Shown here: positions 16,918 to 25,942 of the stretch, in pieces | Layout: each line of letters starts with the position of its first letter | Numbering within the stretch: position 1 is the stretch's first letter | Assembly (NCBI RefSeq): GCF_002813915.1 | Contig: NZ_CP019335.1 | Span: 1,719,777-1,783,776, forward strand | DNA length: 64,000 nt | Reading direction: 5' to 3' | From: Tenacibaculum sp. SZ-18 | GTDB lineage: Bacteria; Bacteroidota; Bacteroidia; Flavobacteriales; Flavobacteriaceae | Made by a program: the position numbers and the translations under genes | Notes under the pieces: generated by a model | Database searches by the model: none | What the model saw: the letters and a program-made list of their open reading frames with translations, nothing else | Told to the model about the DNA's origin: nothing

Positions 16918-17487
16918 TTGAACGCTGAAAAACTAAATATTAACCAACTAATCGAACGCTGCAGAAGAAGAGATAAGTCAGCTCAAATTCAATTGTATAG
17001 GCAATATTACAAAGCTATGTACAATACTGCCTTTAGAATCTTAAGAGATGAATTTGAAGCAGAAGACTTAATGCAAGAAGCTTTTTTAACCGCTTTTAAT
17101 AAACTTAACACGTTTAGAGGAGAAGTTGCATTTGGAGCATGGTTAAAAAGGATAGTCATTAATAAAAGTTTAACTCAGTTGAAAAAAAACAACAGATATT
17201 CCGAGGTTAAAATGGAAGTTGTTTCTGATGACGCCATAGATACTGGAATGAATTTAAACCATGAACTTTTAGGTGTTGAAAACATTCTTAAAACAATTAA
17301 TGGTTTGAAAGATAATTACAGGATTATTTTGAACCTTAATTTAATCGAAGGTTATGACTATGAAGAAATAGCTACTATTCTAAATTATTCAAATGTAAAT
17401 GTTAGAACAACTATTTCTAGAGCAAAAAAGAAATTACAACAAATGTTACTCTCAGAGAACCCAAAAGTAAGTATGTATGGAAGATAA
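16918..17487 (+). CDS. ECF RNA polymerase sigma factor (TTG start)
   Basis: A 189-residue sigma-70 family factor. Region 2 contains LYRQYYKAMYNTAFRIL and DEFEAEDLMQEAFLTAF; region 4 contains the helix-turn-helix YDYEEIATILNYSNVNVRT. I start it at TTG (16918-16920), since no ATG lies in the frame before region 2 and an upstream ATG runs into a stop. It begins a plus-strand operon with an anti-sigma-like membrane protein and a DUF4097 protein, and overlaps the first by 11 bp. It likely controls this operon and other envelope genes. Confidence 0.9.
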   Translation: MNAEKLNINQLIERCRRRDKSAQIQLYRQYYKAMYNTAFRILRDEFEAEDLMQEAFLTAFNKLNTFRGEVAFGAWLKRIVINKSLTQLKKNNRYSEVKMEVVSDDAIDTGMNLNHELLGVENILKTINGLKDNYRIILNLNLIEGYDYEEIATILNYSNVNVRTTISRAKKKLQQMLLSENPKVSMYGR

Positions 17488-18007
17488 AATGAAGGAGTTC
17501 TTATCAAATAATGATTTGGACATTTTTGAGCCACACTTTGGCCATGAAGATCGTTTTTTAAGAAAGTTAGAACAATCAAAAGCAAAAGGTATTTCTTTCA
17601 AATGGTTATCAGTTGCAGCGTCTGTGGTTTTATTAATCGGATTTTATTTTGGGGCACAATTTAAAGCTAATGATCGTATTAATATTGAGGATATAAATCC
17701 TGAAATGGGAGAAACACAAATGTTCTTTGTGAATGCAATTAATCAAGAATTAAGAGAAATTGAAAAGTATAGAACACTTGATACAGAAACAATTATTGAA
17801 GATGCTCTTGATGACATTGAAGAATTAGAAGAACATTATCAAAATTACGTAAAAGACTTAAGGTTTAAAGGAAATGAACAACAAGTTATCCAAGCAATGG
17901 TGACTAATTACCAACAACGCTTAAAAGTTCTTCAAAACTTACAGTCTTTAATAGAAAGATTAAAAAAACCAACCAATCAAAATATAGAGTTTAATGAAAC
18001 AATTTAG
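17477..18007 (+). CDS. Membrane protein, probable anti-sigma factor
   Basis: A 176-residue protein. Residues 1-40 are cytoplasmic and charged, residues 42-61 form one membrane helix (WLSVAASVVLLIGFYFGAQF), and the rest is a periplasmic helical domain rich in Glu and Lys. This single-helix layout, overlapping the end of an ECF sigma gene by 11 bp, is typical of an anti-sigma factor, though the zinc motif of the usual anti-sigma domain is absent. It also overlaps the following DUF4097 gene by 14 bp. The similar KWLSVAAS helix is found in the partner of the second sigma factor (25466-25942). Confidence 0.7.
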   Translation: MEDKMKEFLSNNDLDIFEPHFGHEDRFLRKLEQSKAKGISFKWLSVAASVVLLIGFYFGAQFKANDRINIEDINPEMGETQMFFVNAINQELREIEKYRTLDTETIIEDALDDIEELEEHYQNYVKDLRFKGNEQQVIQAMVTNYQQRLKVLQNLQSLIERLKKPTNQNIEFNETI

Positions 18008-19076
18008 TAAATTAATCATGGTCTCTTTTTTATCTCCATTATTTTTATTTGGAGCACCAATAAAGAAGCATGAAAAAACCAAAACAATCAGTAAGAAATT
18101 TAATGTTAATAAAAACGCCACAGTATACATTAAGAACAAGTATGGAAATGTTAACGTTACAACTTGGGATAAAAACAGTGTAGAGATTGATGTAAAAATT
18201 ACTGTCAAGGGGAAAAATGAGGATAAGGTAAATGAAAAATTAAATGCCATCAATATTGAATTTGAATCAACTGAAAACTTGGTAGAAGCTAGAACAACCA
18301 TTGAAAGCATTAAATCTAGTTGGAGCTGGTGGGGCAGCAACAGTAATAACTTAAACTATAAAATCAATTATTATATAAAAATGCCAATTACCAATAATGC
18401 GGATTTAAATAATAAATATGGAAATATTGATTTGGACATTTTAGAAGGAAAGGCAAATATTAATTGTGATTATGGTTCTATTCAAGTAGATAAATTATCA
18501 AATTCAAACAACACAATAGAACTTGATTATTGTAGTAATGCTAATGTAAATTACATGAAATCAGGAAGTGTAAATGCAGATTACTCAAAGTTAACTATAG
18601 ATAGGACTGATAAAGTGCGAGTAAATGCAGATTATAGCGGAATTAAAATTGGAAATGCTGATACGGTAGATTTTAATTGTGACTACGGAAGTATTTCTAT
18701 AACAGACGCATATACAGTTGATGGAAATTCAGATTATGCTGGGATGCGAATTGGTAAACTTAGAGAAAGTTTAAACATTGATACGGACTATGGGAGTTTA
18801 AGAGTTGAAGAATTAGTAAAAGGTTTCAGTAACGCTATTATTGATGGTAGTTATGCAGGTATCAAACTAGGAACTGCATCTGATAATAATTTTAACTTCA
18901 CGGTGGATGTAGGTTACGCTAGTTTCAATTATCCTGAAGCAAATACAGAGACATTTAAATCTATAAAAAAATCTACGAAAAAATATTACGAAGGTGTTTT
19001 TGGAAAAGGAAAAGCGAAATCGGTTGTAAAAATAAGATCTAGTTATGGTGGTGTTTCTTTAAAGCTTACTGATTAA
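17994..19076 (+). CDS. DUF4097-type beta-repeat surface protein
   Basis: A 360-residue exported protein with a short signal sequence (to about 21) and a right-handed beta-helix-like repeat. The recurring units contain NADYSG, NCDYGS, DTDYGS and GSYAGI, about 20 residues apart, typical of the DUF4097/DUF2807 group of adhesin-like proteins. It is the third gene in the sigma-factor operon and is presumably one of its targets, acting at the cell envelope. Its 3' end meets the YhhN-like gene on the other strand with a 4-bp overlap. Confidence 0.85.
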   Translation: MKQFSKLIMVSFLSPLFLFGAPIKKHEKTKTISKKFNVNKNATVYIKNKYGNVNVTTWDKNSVEIDVKITVKGKNEDKVNEKLNAINIEFESTENLVEARTTIESIKSSWSWWGSNSNNLNYKINYYIKMPITNNADLNNKYGNIDLDILEGKANINCDYGSIQVDKLSNSNNTIELDYCSNANVNYMKSGSVNADYSKLTIDRTDKVRVNADYSGIKIGNADTVDFNCDYGSISITDAYTVDGNSDYAGMRIGKLRESLNIDTDYGSLRVEELVKGFSNAIIDGSYAGIKLGTASDNNFNFTVDVGYASFNYPEANTETFKSIKKSTKKYYEGVFGKGKAKSVVKIRSSYGGVSLKLTD

Positions 19077-19801
19077 TATTTATTTCGATGCATAACCATG
19101 GCTTTGTAAATATAAAAACGTGCCACATAATACATTAGGTGATAAATTACAATGTAAATAAAGTGATCATCTATGTAATTCGAAATAGCCATTAATATAT
19201 CAGCAAAAGGCATTAAAGTAGTACCAAAAAAATAATATTTTGCTCTTTTATTATTTTTCTTCAAAAAGTTTAAATAGGTACATAACATCAGAAACACTGA
19301 AACAACCCCTAAAATAAACGCTAACACCTGTATATCAATTAAGTATTGATAAATCAAGAAGTAAACCATAAAAAACGTAAGAAGAAAAGGAATCGAATAA
19401 AGAAATAAAATACCTGGTGAATATGGAAAAAAGGTCCTTCGAATAATAATTATATATATGAACCTATTCAAAATCAGAAAAGCCAATGCCGGAAAATAAA
19501 ATTCATCAAAAATAAACAAGGAATCTGATATAATTGAAAATAACAATATCATTATGTACCAATGATTTACTTTGAGCGTAGTTTCGAGGTATAGAAACGC
19601 CAAAGAAAATAATGCAACAAGCTTAATCGCAAATTCTAAATTAATGTTCTCTACAGCTAACGCATATCCCACAAGAATGGCGGTTGTTATATAAAGAAAC
19701 TTTAAAAACCTTGTGATTTTAGTATTTATAATTTGGGAATTCAAAAAAATATTAATTAAACTTAAAATTAAGATAAAAAATGAAAAAACTATTATTAGCA
19801 C
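19073..19801 (-). CDS. YhhN-like (lysoplasmalogenase family) membrane protein
   Basis: A 242-residue protein of about eight membrane helices. The segments SIISDSLFIFDEF and FFGTTLMPFADILMAISNYI fit the acidic-residue helices of the YhhN/TMEM86 family, which hydrolyse lysoplasmalogen in animals and have an unsettled role in bacteria. The start is uncertain. The frame opens with GTG at 19801, inside the 5' end of the divergent GIN-domain gene (start 19780). A later non-ATG start would remove part of the first helix. It overlaps DUF4097 at its 3' end, so both its ends touch opposing genes. Confidence 0.65.
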   Translation of the reverse strand: MLIIVFSFFILILSLINIFLNSQIINTKITRFLKFLYITTAILVGYALAVENINLEFAIKLVALFSLAFLYLETTLKVNHWYIMILLFSIISDSLFIFDEFYFPALAFLILNRFIYIIIIRRTFFPYSPGILFLYSIPFLLTFFMVYFLIYQYLIDIQVLAFILGVVSVFLMLCTYLNFLKKNNKRAKYYFFGTTLMPFADILMAISNYIDDHFIYIVIYHLMYYVARFYIYKAMVMHRNKY

Positions 19802-20505
19802 TATTTATTTTAAATAGCACCGCCATTTTCGCTCAAAGTTGGTGGAATTCAAAAAAAATTAAAGGAAACGGAAATGTAATTATTGATAAAAGAAATGTAG
19901 GATCATTTGATAAGGTAGGTTTAAGCGGTTCTTTTAATGTTATTCTAGTTAGTGGTAAAGAAGGAAAAATTACACTTGAAGGAGAAGAAAATATATTACC
20001 ATATATTATAACTGAAGTTAAAAATGGAACTCTTATTGTTAAAGTAAAGAGAAATACAAACATTAAAACACGCAGAAAATTAACTGTAACTGTTCCTTTT
20101 GAAGATATTGATGGCGTTGCTCTTGAAGGTTCAGGTAATATTATTGCTAAAAATACTATTCGAGGCAATAATGTTAGCTTCTCAATAGGTGGCTCTGGAA
20201 ATATAAAAGCACCTGTTAATGCAAAAAAAATAGAAGCATCAATCGGTGGATCTGGTAATATCGATTTAAAAGGAAATGGGAAAGATCTTAAATGTTCAAT
20301 CGCGGGATCAGGAAATATTCGAGCCTATAACCTAGATGTAAACAATTTATCGGTTAGTGTTGCTGGTTCAGGTGACATAGAAGCAACTGTATCTGAAAGA
20401 ATAAAGGCAAGTATTGCAGGCTCTGGTAGTGTTTATTACAAAGGAGATGCTAAATATATTGACACAGATTCTGTAGGGTCAGGAGATGTTGTTCGAAAAG
20501 ATTAA
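19780..20505 (+). CDS. GIN/DUF2807-domain exported protein
   Basis: A 241-residue protein with a signal peptide (MKKLLLALFILNSTAIFAQ) and a beta-helical body made of GSGNI-type turns (for example EGSGNIIAK, GGSGNIKAP, AGSGNIRAY, AGSGDIEAT). This is the head-GIN domain (DUF2807) fold, predicted to be an adhesin or envelope scaffold in the periplasm. It follows the DUF4097 gene of the sigma module in direction and theme, with the YhhN-like gene placed opposite between them. It ends convergently with the AlkB gene, overlapping by 4 bp. Confidence 0.88.
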   Translation: MKKLLLALFILNSTAIFAQSWWNSKKIKGNGNVIIDKRNVGSFDKVGLSGSFNVILVSGKEGKITLEGEENILPYIITEVKNGTLIVKVKRNTNIKTRRKLTVTVPFEDIDGVALEGSGNIIAKNTIRGNNVSFSIGGSGNIKAPVNAKKIEASIGGSGNIDLKGNGKDLKCSIAGSGNIRAYNLDVNNLSVSVAGSGDIEATVSERIKASIAGSGSVYYKGDAKYIDTDSVGSGDVVRKD

Positions 20506-21107
20506 GAAACTATAGTTCTAAAAGTTAAATTAATCCTTGGACGATTTATCTTTTTTGTAGGAGGCAATCGATGTAACCAATTCGTTTGAGTTTCTCCTTT
20601 CATAACTAATAACGAACCATGCTGAAGCACTAATGAAACTACTTCCTTGGTTCGTTTATTTTTAAGTACAAATTTACGTTCAGCTCCAAAACTAACTGAT
20701 GCTATAGCTCCGTTCTTTTTCAATTCCTTTTCTCCATCACTATGCCATCCCATTCCTTCTGCTCCTTCATGGTATAAATTAAGCAAACATGAATTATAAG
20801 TTTCATTTGTTTGTTCTTCTACAAGTTTTTTAATTTGCAAGAGCTCATCGGTAAATTTTAGTGCTACTTTGGTGATATTTGAGTAAGAGTATTCAAAAGA
20901 TTCATCAGCATACCAAGCTACTTTTCTTTTAGTAGTGATTAATTTACCAAATATATATATCTGGTCATTCTTCCATTCAATTTCATTGAATAAGTAATTA
21001 AACATTCTATCTGCCTCAATTTTGGAGAATACACAACCATAATAATTTACTACTCCTCCTTCTGGGAGTAAATTTACATCTTTATTAAACTGATTGAATA
21101 AATCCAT
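20502..21107 (-). CDS. alkB: AlkB-family alkylated-DNA repair dioxygenase
   Basis: A 201-residue 2-oxoglutarate/Fe(II) dioxygenase of the ALKBH2/3-like group, which removes methyl groups from 1-methyladenine and 3-methylcytosine in DNA. Iron ligands are H122 and D124 in GWHSDGE, and H179 in NWLHRLPP. The 2-oxoglutarate-binding arginines lie in NRPRINLTFR (191 and 197). The substrate-side motif SYSNITK and the fold-typical NLYHEGAEGMGWHSD are present. The length is usual for single-domain AlkB of Bacteroidota. It stands alone. Confidence 0.92.
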   Translation of the reverse strand: MDLFNQFNKDVNLLPEGGVVNYYGCVFSKIEADRMFNYLFNEIEWKNDQIYIFGKLITTKRKVAWYADESFEYSYSNITKVALKFTDELLQIKKLVEEQTNETYNSCLLNLYHEGAEGMGWHSDGEKELKKNGAIASVSFGAERKFVLKNKRTKEVVSLVLQHGSLLVMKGETQTNWLHRLPPTKKINRPRINLTFRTIVS

Positions 21108-21693
21108 CTAATGTCTAAATTTATTTCTTTTGATAATTCTTTTAAGGTTTTCTTTTATAATCGTTTTTGTCTCTAAAAGCATTTGCTGATTTGATGGGAA
21201 AGCAATTGCCTACATAGTATTAAATGCAATTATGAGTCGTTTAAATCTCTTTTAGAAACGTAATAAACTCTATAACTATGATCAAAAACAGATTAACTTG
21301 CTCAAGGAAATTAATTCTTAATTGATTATTTCTATTATCAATAAACTTAACAACTGCCCACATTTTTATCTCGAATAACTTTTTTTTCTATTATTTGTTC
21401 GGGCAACACAATAATTCTTCTAAAATTTAATTCTAAATCAAAATAGTACTTCAATCTGTACATTTTTCGAGAATGATAAACACTTCAAAAATAATTTAAC
21501 TCTTAGCATATAAATTACTAAAAAAATCTACCTTTAAATGAGGTGGAATTAATTGCTTCTTGTGTTTACTTCATACTCCTACATGAAGTTAAAAAAATGT
21601 ACAGTGATCAATAAGCAAGTATTGCTAAATCAATAAATTTAGTTTCTAAAATATTATCATAAATACATTACAAAATTAATAATTGATATTAGT
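21108..21693. other. 586-bp gap without a recognisable gene
   Basis: AT-rich sequence with no reading frame longer than a few dozen codons. On the plus strand a broken stretch near 21250-21350 reads KRNKLYNYDQKQINLLKEIN before stops, so it may be a decayed gene. It should also hold the promoter of the minus-strand AlkB gene at its left end. No RNA gene or repeat was seen. Confidence 0.4.
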
Positions 21694-24135
21694 TTATTCT
21701 AATAATCTTCTCATTGCATCTTGAATTATAGCAATATTCTTTATTTCGTTAGATTTATTAGCTGATTTTTGAGTTTTCACCATTTGACGCATCAAATCAA
21801 CACCAACATTATTAAAGCCATATTGTTTATATTGTTTTCCTTTAATTACAATATCATTCACCAAATTTTGTATTGCTTCTGAATTATTTCCTTTTGCAAT
21901 TTTATCGTAGGCTTTTTTATACAATCGTTGTACTTTCTTATCTGTACTTAAGTACATACCAGAAATAACATTTCCTGCAATAAAAGCTAACTCATCCTCG
22001 TCGTTTTCTTCCAAATAAATTCTAGTTAACGGTGTTGCAATTATTCTTTTAACTTCAATTGGCAACTCTTTAGATTTACTAATAGCAAGTGATTTATCTA
22101 CATAGTACATAGCTACTAAAGATTTTCCAATTACTGAATAAGATTTACTTTCTAAACTTTTTACAAATATTGATTTTAATTCTGGATCCGTAAGTTTCCC
22201 TAAAGTTTCAACTGCGGCAGCCTGTACGACGGTTTTAGGATCATTATTAGCCATTTGTTTAATCTTCTCAATGGTTTGACGTTTCGAAAATTTATTAATA
22301 AGATTAATATTCTCTAACGCCATTTTTCTAATCAAATAAAAGTCATCATTTAAAGCATTTGATATAGCATCAAATGCCTTTTTATCATCCTGTTTCTTTG
22401 CAACCTCTAACAATGCTTCTCTCTTGTGGATATAACTTCTTGCATTTTTTAATTGAAAAATATAATCACTTAAGACTTTATTTTCATTAATATCACAAAG
22501 TAAAACACCATCAGCATTTATCTGGATTAATTTTGGCTGCTTTGTAAAAGGCAAAGTAAATGATGATTCTTTTCTATTTACAAAAACCGTGTGACGAGTA
22601 ACTTTATTCCCTTCAAAAACATCTATTGCTAAAGGAAATTTAAAATCCTCCGTTTGAGTTTGAAAAACGTTTACTGTAACTGTTTTTCTTAATTCATTGT
22701 AATCATAAGAAATATCAAGTTTTGGATGCCCATTACCAAAATACCATTGATTGAAAAACCAATTTAAATCTTTTCCAGTAACCTCTTCAAAAACAAGACG
22801 TAATTGATGAACTTCAGCAGCTTGATATTTAAATTTTGTTAAGTATTTATTTAATCCTTCATAAAACGCTTTATCTCCAAGATAATTTTTCAACATATGT
22901 AAGATTGCGCCTCCTTTGTTATAACTAACCGCATCAAACATATCTTCTTTATTATCATAATAAAAGCGTACTAAATGTTTGTCATAATTCTGTCCGTTTT
23001 TATAACCTTCAACATTTGTAAACAAATGAGCATCAGCATCATCTTTTCCATATTTATATTTTCTCCATAAATACTCACTATAATTGGCAAAACTTTCATT
23101 TAATGTTAAATTACTCCAACTCTCAGTTGTGACCAAATCACCAAACCAGTGATGAAAAGCTTCGTGAGCAATTGTATTTTCTTGTCTATTCCCATCGATT
23201 AACTCACCTGGTGTTTGATAAGCTTGCTCTCCATGAATTACTGCAGTTGTATTTTCCATAGCTCCACTCACATAGTCTCTTCCTACAATTTGAGCATATT
23301 TATTCCACGGATATTCTACACCTGTAATTTTTGAAAAAAACTCCAACATTTCAGGGGTTTTTCCAAATATTTCTTTTGCATATGGAGCATATTCTTTTTC
23401 CACATAATAGTTTACTGGTATATTTTTATAGGAATCTTTTATGATTTCATACTCACCTATTCCCATGAAAAATAAATATGGTGCATGTTTTTGAGTAAAA
23501 TTCCAATAATCTGTCCTAGTACCATTTTTATTTTCTTTTTGACTTTCTAACTTTCCATTGGAAAGTGTTACATATTTATTCGGAACAGTTATATATATTT
23601 CCTGTGAAGTCTTTTGATTTGGAGCGTCAATTGTTGGAAACCAACAACTACTGGCCTCAGTTTCACCTTGAGTCCAAATTTGAGTTGGTTTATTTTTATC
23701 TAAACCTTTTGAATTTATGAAGTACAATCCTTTAGCCGATGTAATAGCTTTACTTCCTTTTTGTTTTACTTTTTCTGGTTGGGAAGTGTATTTTATGTAA
23801 ACTGTAAACTGTTCATCTCGCTTAAAAGCTTTCGGTAAATTAATTGTGATTTGATAGTCATTATAATTAAAATTTAACGACTTATTATCCATTGTTGTAG
23901 CATGAATGATCATACCCTTAGCATCTAAAACCAATCTATCTGTTTCGTAAAAATGAGATTTAGCGGTAATCCATGCTTCTCCATTCATTGTTTGCTTATC
24001 AAAATTAAAATCTACTTTTAATTTTGTGTGAACTAAATTGTGAATTTTATCTCTTTCTCCTCTATATTCAGTTATGTTCTGCGCAAACAATTGCGTAGAA
24101 ATATACGCGAATAAAATCAATAAAACTTTCCTCAT
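21694..24135 (-). CDS. M1-family zinc aminopeptidase
   Basis: An 813-residue exported aminopeptidase with a signal peptide (to about 19). The exopeptidase motif GAMEN is at 291-295 and the zinc site HEAFHHWFGDLVT at 324-336 (H324, H328), with the third ligand E347 in NESFANY. The C-terminal third is a helical HEAT-like domain (for example PKTVVQAAAVETLGKL), as in leukotriene-A4-hydrolase-like members. It would trim N-terminal residues from peptides in the periplasm. It lies downstream of the DUF4252 genes, behind a terminator, so it is probably its own transcript. Confidence 0.94.
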   Translation of the reverse strand: MRKVLLILFAYISTQLFAQNITEYRGERDKIHNLVHTKLKVDFNFDKQTMNGEAWITAKSHFYETDRLVLDAKGMIIHATTMDNKSLNFNYNDYQITINLPKAFKRDEQFTVYIKYTSQPEKVKQKGSKAITSAKGLYFINSKGLDKNKPTQIWTQGETEASSCWFPTIDAPNQKTSQEIYITVPNKYVTLSNGKLESQKENKNGTRTDYWNFTQKHAPYLFFMGIGEYEIIKDSYKNIPVNYYVEKEYAPYAKEIFGKTPEMLEFFSKITGVEYPWNKYAQIVGRDYVSGAMENTTAVIHGEQAYQTPGELIDGNRQENTIAHEAFHHWFGDLVTTESWSNLTLNESFANYSEYLWRKYKYGKDDADAHLFTNVEGYKNGQNYDKHLVRFYYDNKEDMFDAVSYNKGGAILHMLKNYLGDKAFYEGLNKYLTKFKYQAAEVHQLRLVFEEVTGKDLNWFFNQWYFGNGHPKLDISYDYNELRKTVTVNVFQTQTEDFKFPLAIDVFEGNKVTRHTVFVNRKESSFTLPFTKQPKLIQINADGVLLCDINENKVLSDYIFQLKNARSYIHKREALLEVAKKQDDKKAFDAISNALNDDFYLIRKMALENINLINKFSKRQTIEKIKQMANNDPKTVVQAAAVETLGKLTDPELKSIFVKSLESKSYSVIGKSLVAMYYVDKSLAISKSKELPIEVKRIIATPLTRIYLEENDEDELAFIAGNVISGMYLSTDKKVQRLYKKAYDKIAKGNNSEAIQNLVNDIVIKGKQYKQYGFNNVGVDLMRQMVKTQKSANKSNEIKNIAIIQDAMRRLLE

Positions 24136-24207
24136 AAATTCATTAGATATTTAGCCAAAAATAAGAATTTTAACATTTGGACTTGTTAATGACGAGTTAA
24201 AACAAAA

Positions 24208-24237
24208 AAACCTCAATATTTACATTGAGGTTTCTTC
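24208..24237 (-). terminator. Hairpin terminator after DUF4252 lipoprotein
   Basis: The arms CCTCAAT (24211-24217) and ATTGAGG (24224-24230) enclose a short loop and are flanked by A and T runs. On the minus strand the stem is followed by TTTTTTTG. It separates the DUF4252 gene from the M1 peptidase gene. Confidence 0.8.
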
Positions 24238-24258
24238 TAAATATGTTGATTTATGTTA

Positions 24259-24834
24259 CTATTGAATTGGCTCTGCATAAAGTTTTTCAGTTTGGAATTG
24301 CCCACCAAAAATATCTTTAATTTTTTCTAGTCCCACGCCTTTATCTTCCATGTTTGTACTTTGAACCATTTTCATGATTTTTTCAATATTCATATCATTT
24401 CCCAAAATTCTTGCAACTCCAAATCCGAAATCTTTAGCATAAATAACTGCTACAATTTCGTCGATAGCATCGGCCTCTCCATTATAATATACAGTACCTT
24501 TTCCTCTTTTATCATTTACACGAATCAATGATTTGTAATTCGTATTTTTCATAATTTCTTTAATTTTCTTTCTCTCTACACCAAATTCTTCTTCATTAGT
24601 CTTATGTACTGGTAAAAATGCAATATTCATTTTTCTTATGCTTTCAAAAGTTTTCTGATCTTCCTCAGAAATATCTTCAAAAAATGAACCTAGCATACTT
24701 GTTGAAAAATCAAAACGCACATAATTTTGATTTTCATCTGTTTGAATTAAATAACTCTGTAAACTTTCTTGCTTTTTACAAGAAGTAAATATTATTGCTA
24801 TACAAATAATAGCAAATGTAAATAGTTTTTTCAT
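24259..24834 (-). CDS. DUF4252 lipoprotein
   Basis: A 191-residue lipoprotein with signal MKKLFTFAIICIAIIFTSC (Cys19) and a DUF4252 domain (RFDFSTSMLGSFFEDI, KGTVYYNGEADAIDEIVAVI). The function of the family is unknown; such genes commonly follow an ECF sigma factor in Bacteroidota, as here. It is the last of a four-gene set (sigma factor, membrane protein, two DUF4252 proteins), but each of the two DUF4252 genes has its own hairpin terminator. Confidence 0.85.
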   Translation of the reverse strand: MKKLFTFAIICIAIIFTSCKKQESLQSYLIQTDENQNYVRFDFSTSMLGSFFEDISEEDQKTFESIRKMNIAFLPVHKTNEEEFGVERKKIKEIMKNTNYKSLIRVNDKRGKGTVYYNGEADAIDEIVAVIYAKDFGFGVARILGNDMNIEKIMKMVQSTNMEDKGVGLEKIKDIFGGQFQTEKLYAEPIQ

Positions 24835-24865
24835 AGTACATTAAATTAAAGGTTTATTTCCTATT

Positions 24866-24896
24866 AAACATAGCCTAAAAATAGGCTATGTTTTTT
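24866..24896. terminator. Hairpin terminator between the two DUF4252 genes
   Basis: The arms AACATAGCCTA (24867-24877) and TAGGCTATGTT (24882-24892) form a near-perfect stem with a four-base loop. The T run is on the plus-strand side and an A/T-rich tract on the other, so it may work in both directions. Confidence 0.72.
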
Positions 24897-24918
24897 TATT
24901 TAATTTATAAGGTCTAAT

Positions 24919-25422
24919 TTATTCATCAGAATTTTTATCATAGTCCTTAGCAATTTCAGCTAATTCGTTCATGTTAATTTCTCCGATTAAAGAAATAATT
25001 GTTGAACTTGGCTTTTCGTCTTTTCCATCTTTACTTTTTACAAACATTAATACTTCACTTACGATATCTTTATTTTTTGTAGACTTGATATAAATTTTCA
25101 CTCTAGATCCTTTATCCTTCACACGCATTAATTGCGTCATGTTTCCTTTTTTAATGGCTAAATTTGCCATTGTTTCCATTTTTGAAGCGATTGATGCATC
25201 CTCAGTTGAAAACACTTTTAACTCCTCTAATCCTTTAGCTGTGTTGAATACTTTCATGTCATCAGACTTAGCATCTGGAAACTTTTTTAATAATTCAAAT
25301 GCTGCTTTTGTTACAACTACTGTTGATACATCATCTAAATCTTCTAACGAATCGAACATCCCTTGAGCAAAAGTTATTTGTGACATAAATACCATTGCTA
25401 CTAATAATATTATTTTCTTCAT
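24919..25422 (-). CDS. DUF4252 exported protein
   Basis: A 167-residue protein with a cleavable signal peptide (MKKIILLVAMVFMSQITFAQ), in contrast to its lipoprotein paralogue next door. The DUF4252 domain includes NLAIKKGNMTQLMRVKDKGS and KIYIKSTKNKDIVSEVLMFV. It lies 43 bp after the membrane protein that follows an ECF sigma factor. Presumably it is an envelope target of that sigma factor. The biochemical role is unknown. Confidence 0.85.
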   Translation of the reverse strand: MKKIILLVAMVFMSQITFAQGMFDSLEDLDDVSTVVVTKAAFELLKKFPDAKSDDMKVFNTAKGLEELKVFSTEDASIASKMETMANLAIKKGNMTQLMRVKDKGSRVKIYIKSTKNKDIVSEVLMFVKSKDGKDEKPSSTIISLIGEINMNELAEIAKDYDKNSDE

Positions 25423-25465
25423 GATTTACTTAATTTACTTAATACTTGGTTTTACTTTAATTTTT

Positions 25466-25942
25466 TTAACGATTAACTTGTTTAAGAACAGTATTTGCAG
25501 TGTTCTCATAGATTTTCAAAGAATTCATGGCTTCACTTCCTTTATTAATGTTACTTGAAACAGCATATAATGCATCGTTTCCTTTATTTAGATGAAATGA
25601 AACTTTTTGAAGTGCTTCTTTTACTTGAGCAAAGTACATTCGCTGTTGGTACTTATCGTATTCTACTTTACCTAAGTAGGCACTTACTAACAAAGCGAAT
25701 GACGCTGCAACTGATAACCATTTAAAGTTCTTTTTTCTTTTAATCTCAGGTTTTAACTTAATGGTCTTTGTGAAGGTTTCACTTTGGTTCTGCTTAAAAT
25801 ACCCAAACATAATTGAGTAATCCTGTAAATGAGGAGCTACGTTTCCTGAAGTGAAATACTCACGAAGTGTATTTTCTTCTTGTAATGATGTTTCAGCCTC
25901 AAAGTATTTTTCGATCAACTTTTCTATGTTAACTAACTCCAT
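25466..25942 (-). CDS. Single-helix membrane protein, probable anti-sigma factor
   Basis: A 158-residue protein with a cytoplasmic N-terminal helical part, one membrane helix near residues 76-92 (WLSVAASFALLVSAYLG), and a short periplasmic domain with NKGNDALYAVSSNINKGS. It overlaps the sigma factor gene by 14 bp, and the same helix motif KWLSVAAS occurs in the partner of the first sigma factor at 17477-18007. These points favour an anti-sigma role. No zinc-binding motif is visible. Confidence 0.7.
   Translation of the reverse strand: MELVNIEKLIEKYFEAETSLQEENTLREYFTSGNVAPHLQDYSIMFGYFKQNQSETFTKTIKLKPEIKRKKNFKWLSVAASFALLVSAYLGKVEYDKYQQRMYFAQVKEALQKVSFHLNKGNDALYAVSSNINKGSEAMNSLKIYENTANTVLKQVNR

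Noticed and set aside
18420..18900. Tandem DNA repeat within the DUF4097 gene
   Set aside because: The periodicity is at protein level (DYGS/DYSG turns); the DNA units are not identical and reflect the beta-helix fold.
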